Below are positions 1-5,081 of a stretch of 5,081 bases of DNA, one piece after another. A model generated the notes under the pieces. That model was not told the DNA's origin. It saw only the letters and a list, made by a program, of their open reading frames with translations, and searched no databases. The position numbers and the translations under genes were made by a program. The stretch is from Rickettsiales bacterium (lineage in GTDB: Bacteria; Pseudomonadota; Alphaproteobacteria; Rickettsiales; UBA1997): assembly GCA_031284025.1 (NCBI GenBank), contig JAITAR010000084.1, positions 1-5,081 on the forward strand. Reading direction: 5' to 3'. Positions within the stretch are counted from its first letter, which is position 1. Every line of letters begins with the position of its first letter.

Positions 1-30
1 CACCTTGCAACTACTTAGTTTCCCATTCAT
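1..30 (-). CDS. possible 5' end of a leftward gene (partial, unknown product)
   Basis: Read on the minus strand, an ATG at 30-28 opens ten uninterrupted codons (MNGKLSSCKV) that run off the left edge. A perfect AGGAGG (minus strand, 39-34) lies upstream, only 3 nt from the ATG, which is tighter than ideal. A divergent promoter candidate sits about 60-90 nt upstream at 90-118. Ten residues are too few to identify a product. The competing reading is the 3' end of a plus-strand gene in frame 2 (16 codons, stop at 50-52), which has no supporting signal. I infer a divergent gene but hold it loosely. Confidence 0.3.
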   Translation of the reverse strand, partial: MNGKLSSCKV

Positions 31-69
31 AGGCCTCCTGTTACTTTTTTAAAAGAAATTACTAGAATC

Positions 70-85
70 GACTAATAGACTAATA
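70..85. repeat. tandem 8-bp direct repeat GACTAATA x2
   Basis: Two perfect adjacent copies of GACTAATA occupy 70-77 and 78-85, between the putative leftward start codon and its candidate -10 box. They would fall in or just before the leader of the leftward transcript. Two copies could be a binding site or a small slippage repeat; nothing else supports a function. Confidence 0.5.
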
Positions 86-89
86 GTGA

Positions 90-118
90 AAAATAATTAT
101 TCAATAGATAACCGTCAA
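90..118 (-). promoter_or_regulatory. candidate leftward sigma70-type promoter
   Basis: On the minus strand, TTGACG (118-113, 5 of 6 matches to the -35 consensus) is followed after 17 nt by TATTTT (95-90, 4 of 6 to the -10 consensus). Transcription would start near 83 and give a leader of about 50 nt before the ATG at 30. In DNA this AT-rich such matches occur by chance. The support is the spacing, the near-consensus -35 and the downstream AGGAGG. Confidence 0.3.
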
Positions 119-126
119 AAATTGAC
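114..126. promoter_or_regulatory. inverted repeat GTCAA-AAA-TTGAC joining two divergent -35 boxes
   Basis: A perfect 5-bp inverted repeat with a 3-bp A spacer places TTGAC on both strands. Each half is the core of a -35-like hexamer (TTGACA rightward at 122-127, TTGACG leftward at 118-113). It could simply be two abutting promoters, or a small palindromic operator controlling both directions. Confidence 0.35.
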
Positions 127-151
127 ACCACTCCATATTTTTAGATATCAA
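122..151 (+). promoter_or_regulatory. candidate rightward sigma70-type promoter
   Basis: A perfect TTGACA (122-127) is followed after 18 nt by TATCAA (146-151, 4 of 6 matches to TATAAT). It points toward the pmp-like gene at 431 and would give a 5' leader of roughly 270 nt containing the direct repeats at 259-276 and the hairpin at 363-392. The -10 is mediocre, and other promoters closer to the gene are possible. Confidence 0.35.
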
Positions 152-244
152 CAGCGAGATTTCCAGTTCTGTGCATTGGGGCAATCCTCTGATTTGTACG
201 CATCGGATATATATATGAAACTTTTTAAAATATAGTTTACTCAT

Positions 245-276
245 TATAGTCCTGGAGGTTAGTTAACATTAGTTAA
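245..276 (+). promoter_or_regulatory. TATAGT box plus two TTAGTTAA direct repeats in 10-bp phase
   Basis: TATAGT at 245-250 matches 5 of 6 positions of a -10 box, with only a weak T-rich -35 region (about 222-227). Just downstream are two perfect copies of TTAGTTAA, at 259-266 and 269-276, repeating every 10 bp, about one helical turn. A protein could contact both on the same face of the DNA, and the position over the expected start site would suit a repressor. This is inference from geometry. A GGAGG at 254-258 has no usable start codon after it. Confidence 0.3.
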
Positions 277-362
277 ATTTTTTATGAAATTTTCCTGAAT
301 TTTAACCGTATTTTTCACAGACAAAAAACTTGCAAATTAGAAGAATATTCCTAGGGTGAAGG

Positions 363-392
363 GGTATTCCCTCATAATAGGGGGACTGTACC
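363..392 (+). other. imperfect hairpin in the leader of the pmp-like gene
   Basis: GGTA (363-366) pairs with TACC (389-392). Inside, TTCCCT (367-372) pairs with AGGGGG (379-384) using two G-T wobbles around a CATAAT loop, leaving a 4-nt bulge (385-388). The stem lies 24 nt upstream of the Shine-Dalgarno, with only a short TTTT at 401-404 after it, so it is not a convincing terminator. It could stabilise the mRNA or be incidental. Confidence 0.28.
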
Positions 393-416
393 ATAAGGTG
401 TTTTAGTATCAATAAT

Positions 417-424
417 AGGTGGGG
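417..424 (+). promoter_or_regulatory. ribosome binding site that fixes the start at 431
   Basis: AGGTGG (417-422), extended by two more G, lies 8 nt upstream of the ATG at 431. This selects 431 over the in-frame GTG at 419, which lies inside the ribosome binding site itself. Confidence 0.75.
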
Positions 425-430
425 TTTGTT

Positions 431-2968
431 ATGAAGGTAACAGTAAAAAAAGGAGAGCACAGATTGATGGGCATTATTTGCTCCATTTTTCTTCCAATGA
501 TTTTTTCTACCACTGCTATGGCTAGCGGCGCGGGCACGCAGCCAAAAACGGCTACGAAAGTGAATATTGTCAGCAAAGTTAAAGTGAAACAAGTTTCTAC
601 CGTAGCCAAAACTAAGGCGACAACTTCAATTATTTCTCCAACGGCTAGATCAAAAGGGATAAGCACTGCAAAATATAGCTCTGTGCGGTCAAGAGTAAAT
701 ATTACTGCCAAAAATAACATGCCTGCCGCTATGGCCGTATCCGATTACTATGAATTGTCCTCTGCCATTGGGAGTAAAGCTGAAATAATAGATGTAAAGG
801 TGGCTACTATAGATTTTCTACGGGAAATAGCGGTGAGACGTGACAACATAACTATAAATGGTCTAGAAAAAGACGGAAGTAGGCTGGATATGAAAGGCAG
901 AGGTAGTTTTTTTGGATTTAGTTCGGGACTGGATGAGATTCAGCTGAAAAATTTAGAATTTGTTAATGGTAAAAATAAAGATGAAATCAAAAGGGTATTG
1001 ACAAAAGACTTGGCACCGGACGACAACTATATACAAATAGTAACAGACAACGGTGGCGGTGCTCTTAGACTCAGAAATAGCCTGAAAATCGCATTTGTAA
1101 ATAGCAGTTTTATCAACAATGTCGCCGTTAATGGCCATGGTGGTGCGATTTTTACTGAAGAACGCCTAAGTTTAATTTTTGATGGTAATACGGTCTTTAA
1201 AGATAATAGTTGTTTTGACCAGGGAGGTGCTCTCTATTTAGATTGTCCAGCAATCTTCAGAGGAACAACTTTATTTGAAGGTAATAATAACATTGAAGGT
1301 GATAGTACCAGAGAAGCTACCAGCAAGCGTCACTACCATGGCAGTGATGGTTACACCGATGATTGTGGTGCCGGTGGAGCAATTATGTCAAGATCGAACT
1401 TGACTTTTGAGGAAGAAGCGATTTTTAGGAACAACAGTTCCTATGGCAGTGGCGGTGCCATCTGTGCGTCGCGGGAACCGCTGATTTTTATAAAAACAGC
1501 CATGTTTGATGGTAACAAAATTGTCGGAAACAAGGAAAGTAATTGCTATGGTGGCGGACTAAACTTAAGTTATAGCCATGCAATTTTTGAAGATCGTGCG
1601 ATTTTCATAAATAACACTTCTCCTCGAATTGGTGGTGCCATTAGCGCAGAAGAAGGTTATTTGATCTTTAATGGACCGACCGAATTTAAAAATAACAAAA
1701 GTGGCTGTGGTGGCGCTATTTATACTAGCGGTAAAGACGAGTACTCGAAAATAGGATTAACAGTTTTTAGAAAAAATACAATTTTTGCAAATAACATTGC
1801 TAGTGAAAAAGGTGGTGCCATCTTTTCGGCATCGAAGATATTTGGCTTGTCCTTCGAGGGGGAAGAGGTAATCTTTAAGGATAACATTGCCAAAAATGGC
1901 GGTGGTGCCATGTATATTGATTGGGTCTATAGATCTGAAAAGGAAAATCCTAGACGTTTTAATTTCGGAGGAAAAACTGTTTTTGAAGGTAATAAGACTG
2001 ACAAAGATGGTGGTGCTATTCGTGTTAGAAGTTCAAATTTAATAGCTTTTGGAAAGGAAACAATTTTTGTGGGTAATGCTGCCGCCACTGGTGGCGCCGT
2101 TTATATGGATAGTGAATCAACTTTGACGTGCGATGGACCGGTAATACTGGAAAAAAACTATGCTTACAGCGCCAGTGCAATTTTTGTAAAAGGAGCAAAG
2201 ATAAAGTTTAATTCTGGTTTAAAAGTAATAGGTAATACTGTAGAATCTGAAATTTTGGAAGAAACCACAGTGCCCGATGGTGCTATTTATATGATAGGAG
2301 AGAAGGATACCTATAAACATCAAACTAAGGAAACTGAAATTGAAATAATACAAAATAGTCGAACAGATCCGACGATATTTGAGGGAAATATATCAAATGG
2401 GAGACCTATTGCTATCTATATGAAACAGGATTCAATTCTAAAATTTACTATAGATGATGGCAATGTTGATCTCTGCAACGGTATAGAGGGCTGTGAAACT
2501 GAAAACAGTAATACTGTAAATATAAACAGCAGCGTAGAGGGATGGCTTAACTTTAAAAAAGGTGGTTTCTTGAATAACGTGAATCTTATTAGCGAAGGAA
2601 ATCTTAATTTATTTGATTCAGAGACCATTGAACTAAAGTTGATGGATTTTAAAATTAATTCCGGAAAAATTAGGTTTGGAATATTCCCAGAAAATAACAA
2701 ATGTAGCAGAATCACAGGAAATAGTATCACTGTGAAGCAGGGGACTATACTTAATCCGGGAGCTACTTTGGAAATAGTCGCAGCTCCGGGAACTTATATA
2801 AAGGGGAACAGTTATGATATTCTGGTTTCGGAAAAGGACGCCATTGGCAAAGCGAGAGTTAATGTAAAAATGCCAAAGAATCTCAAGGCTAAAATGGAAT
2901 TTATAGATAGATTCTGTCGTATCTGCATTGAAGAAGAAAGTACAATAGAAGCTGATTTGGATGAGTAG
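431..2968 (+). CDS. exported beta-helix protein with chlamydial Pmp-type repeats, no beta-barrel
   Basis: 845 residues from ATG 431 (good Shine-Dalgarno; a second in-frame ATG at 467 behind AGGAGA would lose the basic n-region of the signal peptide). Residues 1-31 form a Sec signal: KVTVKK, a hydrophobic core about 12-28, likely cleavage after AMA (29-31). Residues 32-104 are a Ser/Thr/Val/Lys-rich linker with no acidic residue. From about 106 a beta-helix begins; GGA[I/L/V/M] motifs start at residues 209, 237, 265, 315, 341, 401, 427, 461, 491, 527 and 554 (GGGL variant at 374), alternating with FxxN motifs such as FKDN, FEGN and FINN. This is the repeat signature of chlamydial polymorphic membrane proteins, which are autotransported adhesins. 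Degenerate copies (SASAI, PDGAI) follow. The end (about 690-830, including GTYIKGNSYDIL) resembles the last part of an autotransporter passenger, but the protein stops at EADLDE with no barrel and no terminal Phe. About 12 Cys remain in the mature part. The fold is well supported; a surface or adhesin role is inferred. Confidence 0.9.
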   Translation: MKVTVKKGEHRLMGIICSIFLPMIFSTTAMASGAGTQPKTATKVNIVSKVKVKQVSTVAKTKATTSIISPTARSKGISTAKYSSVRSRVNITAKNNMPAAMAVSDYYELSSAIGSKAEIIDVKVATIDFLREIAVRRDNITINGLEKDGSRLDMKGRGSFFGFSSGLDEIQLKNLEFVNGKNKDEIKRVLTKDLAPDDNYIQIVTDNGGGALRLRNSLKIAFVNSSFINNVAVNGHGGAIFTEERLSLIFDGNTVFKDNSCFDQGGALYLDCPAIFRGTTLFEGNNNIEGDSTREATSKRHYHGSDGYTDDCGAGGAIMSRSNLTFEEEAIFRNNSSYGSGGAICASREPLIFIKTAMFDGNKIVGNKESNCYGGGLNLSYSHAIFEDRAIFINNTSPRIGGAISAEEGYLIFNGPTEFKNNKSGCGGAIYTSGKDEYSKIGLTVFRKNTIFANNIASEKGGAIFSASKIFGLSFEGEEVIFKDNIAKNGGGAMYIDWVYRSEKENPRRFNFGGKTVFEGNKTDKDGGAIRVRSSNLIAFGKETIFVGNAAATGGAVYMDSESTLTCDGPVILEKNYAYSASAIFVKGAKIKFNSGLKVIGNTVESEILEETTVPDGAIYMIGEKDTYKHQTKETEIEIIQNSRTDPTIFEGNISNGRPIAIYMKQDSILKFTIDDGNVDLCNGIEGCETENSNTVNINSSVEGWLNFKKGGFLNNVNLISEGNLNLFDSETIELKLMDFKINSGKIRFGIFPENNKCSRITGNSITVKQGTILNPGATLEIVAAPGTYIKGNSYDILVSEKDAIGKARVNVKMPKNLKAKMEFIDRFCRICIEEESTIEADLDE

Positions 2969-3001
2969 AAAAAATAGATAGTAGCGACGTGAACTATAGA
3001 C

Positions 3002-3040
3002 GGGGAGGGTCCGGCTAGTGTTAGGGGCCGGGTTCTGCTC
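3002..3040 (+). other. GC-rich stem-loop downstream of the pmp-like gene
   Basis: Thirty-three nucleotides after the stop codon, CCGGC (3011-3015) pairs with GCCGG (3027-3031). Pairing continues outward through G-T wobbles to 3006/3036, and after one mismatch to 3002/3040, leaving an 11-nt loop. It is much more GC-rich than its surroundings. No T-run follows directly, so alone it is not a classical terminator; it may protect the 3' end or work with the next hairpin. Confidence 0.4.
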
Positions 3041-3045
3041 CTTCT

Positions 3046-3087
3046 AAAGGGGAGGTAAAATATACCCCTCCGTTCTACAAATTTTTT
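3046..3087 (+). terminator. probable Rho-independent terminator of the pmp-like gene
   Basis: GGTA (3054-3057) pairs with TACC (3063-3066) around a 5-nt loop. After one mismatch, GGGG (3049-3052) pairs with CTCC (3068-3071, one wobble), then a second mismatch and AA (3046-3047) with TT (3073-3074). A run of six T follows at 3082-3087, rather far from the stem, which weakens the call. Termination here would separate the pmp-like gene from the transporter gene. Confidence 0.42.
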
Positions 3088-3197
3088 ATATGTTTGACGA
3101 TGGGGCGCTTAACACAGATTTTTGCGCAGCGGTATTGATTTTTCAAATTATCCTAATAGCTTTCTAGAGAGTTGTTCAGTATATTCATTACAATTAG

Positions 3198-4418
3198 GTG
3201 AACGAGAAAAACACTTTTCTACTGCAACATCTTCTGATGTATTTCCTCCATGGTTTTCTTTTTCTTAAGCATTATCTAGTTCTTATTTTGGACAGCGAAT
3301 TGGGTTCACTTCGTGCTGGACTAATAGCGTCTACCTTTAGCGTGGTATCTATGGCTATAGAAATACCAACGGGGGCCATATCCGATTACTTTGGTTCCAA
3401 AAAAACGCTGGTGGGGGGTTTACTATTCTATCTGCTGGGCTATGTGATAATTTTATTCAAGAAAAATTTCTTCACCTTCTGTCTATTCCACGGCTTTGCC
3501 GGAATCTATGAGACTATGTTCACCGGTGCTAAAGAGTCTCTGGTGTACAACAATATAAAATATCTCGACCTAATGGATGATTTTGTTCTGCATAAGAATA
3601 GATCAAAGACTTTTCAGTACATAGCTCTGATGTTATCATCTTTCACGGCGGGAAAGCTAGTTATAAAAAAATATAACGCTAACTATCTAATAATGATAGA
3701 CATAGTAATACTAATCGCATACATTATGTTGGTTCATTCTATGAATGAGCATAGCAACAAGAATCTGCGGAAACTTAATACAGGCTATATGAAATCGATC
3801 GGAAATGGTCTGAAGTATATGTTCATACATAGATCTCTAAGAAAAATGATAATCTTCAGGGCTGTATGGATCTCAATTTTTCGATTGCTTTTGAGTTATT
3901 CATCTCTATTTTACAGAGAAATTTTTAGAAACCTAAAATTAGTTGGCTACATAGCCTCCTCTGAAATATTGATATCGGCTCTGCTGCAGTACTTGATAGT
4001 AAAATACTTTGCAAAGAAAAAAAACATATACTATGATGCGCTGCTATTTGTGATTGGCAGTCTAGCCGCTCTCATGTCCTCCATCATTTATCGAGGTTGG
4101 ATTTCCTATCCGCTGATAGTAGTCTATTTTTCCTGTATTAAAGCCTCTGAGCTAATCTTTTTTTCAAGAATGCAAAAATTAATACCATCAAAGTCACGGG
4201 CTGTTATAGTTTCAGCATCTAATTTTCTTAATTCCATGCTCAGGTTAATAATTTCATTGTCGCTAAGTTTTATTTCAAGCAAATACTCCTATAAAATGGC
4301 TTTTTGCTTGATATTTGCTTTTTTCAATCTGAACTCCCTGATATTCTTTCTGTATTTGCTCGCCGATAGGCATATTTACAAAATGGAAAGTAGAATCAGG
4401 GCCATTCACAGCTGTTGA
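3198..4418 (+). CDS. major facilitator superfamily (MFS) transporter, 12 TM
   Basis: 406 residues, typical MFS length, with about 12 hydrophobic segments (roughly 7-31, 38-60, 70-88, 91-110, 139-156, 163-181, 217-239, 248-271, 278-298, 303-322, 334-360, 366-389). The loop after TM2 carries MFS motif A, GAISDYFGSKK (59-69), preceded by EIPT. After TM4, TGAKESLVYNNIK (109-121) matches the SGADEALLYDSLK-like segment of a subgroup of MFS proteins often annotated as drug-efflux-like permeases. It is an inner-membrane secondary transporter; the substrate cannot be read from the sequence. The start is GTG 3198, immediately after an in-frame TAG (3195-3197), so no longer N-terminus is possible. It has no Shine-Dalgarno at normal distance; ATG 3237 (residue 14) would cut into TM1. 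The 110 bases between the upstream terminator and this start show no convincing promoter. It converges on tsf, 98 bp away. Confidence 0.88.
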   Translation: MNEKNTFLLQHLLMYFLHGFLFLKHYLVLILDSELGSLRAGLIASTFSVVSMAIEIPTGAISDYFGSKKTLVGGLLFYLLGYVIILFKKNFFTFCLFHGFAGIYETMFTGAKESLVYNNIKYLDLMDDFVLHKNRSKTFQYIALMLSSFTAGKLVIKKYNANYLIMIDIVILIAYIMLVHSMNEHSNKNLRKLNTGYMKSIGNGLKYMFIHRSLRKMIIFRAVWISIFRLLLSYSSLFYREIFRNLKLVGYIASSEILISALLQYLIVKYFAKKKNIYYDALLFVIGSLAALMSSIIYRGWISYPLIVVYFSCIKASELIFFSRMQKLIPSKSRAVIVSASNFLNSMLRLIISLSLSFISSKYSYKMAFCLIFAFFNLNSLIFFLYLLADRHIYKMESRIRAIHSC

Positions 4419-4475
4419 ATTGTGTAACGGGCAGAACAGATACCCCCGCTGCGAACTAATTTCAGAATTTATACT

Positions 4476-4511
4476 ATGGAGTCAGGTATTATTAATGGAG
4501 TCAGGCATTAT
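4476..4511. repeat. 17-bp direct repeat (two copies, 19-bp period) between convergent genes
   Basis: ATGGAGTCAGGYATTAT occurs at 4476-4492 and 4495-4511, identical except for T/C at position 12, separated by 2 bp. It fills the space just after the tsf stop codon, and the MFS gene ends 57 bp to the left. It is not an obvious hairpin and has no T-run on either strand. Possible explanations are a slippage duplication, part of a dispersed intergenic repeat family, or a binding site. The rest of the gap (4419-4475) shows only weak GC-rich pairing. Confidence 0.85.
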
Positions 4512-4516
4512 GAAAT

Positions 4517-5081
4517 TTATTTCTTTTCCAAACCTTCTCCCAGAACAAAGAGAACATAGTCCTTGATCTCTACGGAAGTATTATTTTCCTTTGAAAAATT
4601 CCTCACCAAATCGGAAATTTTCAGGCTGTTATCCATCACAAAAACTTGATTCATTAGACAATTTTCTTCGTAGAATTTTTTAGTCATAGCCACTGTCATT
4701 TTTTCAATAATGTTTTGTGGTTTACCAGAATTCGCAGATCGTTCTCTAAATATGTCCTTTTCTCTGGCCAGTCTCTCCTCAGAAACACTAAATTCATCAA
4801 GAAATTCTGGTTTCATGGCTGCTATGTGCATAGCTATTTGTTTTCCAAATTCTTTAAGTACGTTTTCTTCGGCATTGGAGTGTAAAACCACTAAAACCCC
4901 TATTTTCCCTAAACTGTCTGATATTTTATTATGCATATAGGAGGCTATTACTCCCTCATCAACTAATTTTATCGTTCTTCCTCGTCTCAACTGAAGATTT
5001 TCTCCGATGGCAGTAATTTTGCTAGTGAACTCATCAGCTATCTTCCTACCATCTACATATTGATTCTTTATATTCTCAATA
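4517..5081 (-). CDS. tsf: translation elongation factor Ts, C-terminal part (5' end beyond window)
   Basis: EF-Ts recycles EF-Tu in the cytoplasm by catalysing GDP release. The frame stays open from the right edge (5080) to TAA at 4519-4517, giving 187 visible residues out of an expected total near 270-310. The N-terminal domain with the TDFVA motif lies outside, so the TTG at 4990 is not the start. Diagnostic segments in order: ITAIGENLQLRR, SYMHN, LGKIGVLV, KQIAMHIAAMKPEFL, NSGKPQNIIEKM, a KKFYEE segment, NQVFVMDN, and the final GEGLEKK. These match alphaproteobacterial EF-Ts best. Oddly, the protein stops right after GEGLEKK, whereas most alphaproteobacterial copies continue about 10 more residues (a FAAEVA-like tail). 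rpsB is expected upstream, off the right edge. The usual downstream neighbour pyrH is absent; the next gene is the convergent MFS gene. Confidence 0.95.
   Translation of the reverse strand, partial: IENIKNQYVDGRKIADEFTSKITAIGENLQLRRGRTIKLVDEGVIASYMHNKISDSLGKIGVLVVLHSNAEENVLKEFGKQIAMHIAAMKPEFLDEFSVSEERLAREKDIFRERSANSGKPQNIIEKMTVAMTKKFYEENCLMNQVFVMDNSLKISDLVRNFSKENNTSVEIKDYVLFVLGEGLEKK

Noticed and set aside
2..52. 3' end of a plus-strand gene (hydrophobic 16-codon frame ending at TAA 50-52)
   Set aside because: Too short to judge, no terminator follows, and the minus-strand start has better signals. Still possible.
419..430. GTG at 419 as start of the pmp-like gene
   Set aside because: It lies within the Shine-Dalgarno; ATG 431 has correct spacing and starts a normal signal peptide.
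461..490. Lipoprotein signal at Cys17 of the pmp-like protein
   Set aside because: The preceding residues GII do not fit a lipobox, and a standard AMA cleavage site follows.
302..720. Minus-strand open frames over the 5' part of the pmp-like gene and its leader
   Set aside because: They are antisense to a well-supported gene or its leader, with no recognisable domain or start signal.
953..2730. Minus-strand open frames at 953-1138, 1720-1911 and 2416-2730
   Set aside because: They lie opposite repeat-bearing coding sequence. Their composition mirrors the GGA/FxxN repeats read antisense.
2970..3090. tRNA, tmRNA or SRP RNA in the structured gap
   Set aside because: A GGGTTCTGC stretch recalls a T-loop, but no cloverleaf or conserved SRP/tmRNA motif could be built.
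3107..3127. GCGC/GCGC pair as a hairpin before the transporter
   Set aside because: Only a 4-bp self-complementary stem with a long loop; likely chance.
431..4418. Mobile element or CRISPR array
   Set aside because: No transposase or integrase, no terminal inverted repeats and no regularly spaced identical repeats. The internal repeats of the pmp-like gene are protein-level motifs.
4710..4940. Plus-strand frame of 76 codons inside tsf
   Set aside because: It is fully antisense to the conserved EF-Ts coding region.

Overview
The window is AT-rich and most likely comes from an alphaproteobacterium. The evidence is the translation elongation factor Ts fragment at the right edge. Its visible part has the alphaproteobacterial pattern: an IGENLQLRR segment, a YMHN segment followed by LGKIGVLV, IAMH, SGKPQNIIEKM, and GEGLEKK at the end. 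High AT content, abundant ATA codons and a chlamydia-style surface protein would fit a host-associated or intracellular lineage such as Holosporales or Rickettsiales. That lineage call is inference; only the EF-Ts similarity is firm.

Layout. Positions 1-30 may hold the first ten codons of a leftward gene behind an AGGAGG. Positions 31-430 are non-coding. They hold two back-to-back -35-like boxes forming a perfect inverted repeat (114-126), a TATAGT box followed by two 8-bp direct repeats in 10-bp phase (245-276), a leader hairpin (363-392) and a clear Shine-Dalgarno. Positions 431-2968 encode an 845-residue exported protein with a signal peptide, a purely basic linker, and a beta-helix of about a dozen GGA[I/L/V/M] and FxxN repeats of the chlamydial polymorphic membrane protein (Pmp) type. 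A typical autotransporter passenger end follows, but there is no C-terminal beta-barrel. Positions 2969-3197 hold two stem-loops, the second followed by a T-run. Positions 3198-4418 encode a 12-TM major facilitator superfamily transporter. A short convergent gap (4419-4516) holds a 17-bp direct repeat. Positions 4517-5081 are the 3' part of tsf on the minus strand.

How the genes relate. The pmp-like gene and the transporter lie on the same strand but are separated by 229 bp with a likely terminator, so they are probably separate transcription units. tsf is a housekeeping gene converging on them. No shared pathway can be read from the sequence. The 431-4418 block looks like accessory cell-surface and transport genes beside a conserved translation locus. 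The most interesting signal is the barrel-less Pmp-repeat passenger in an apparent alphaproteobacterium.
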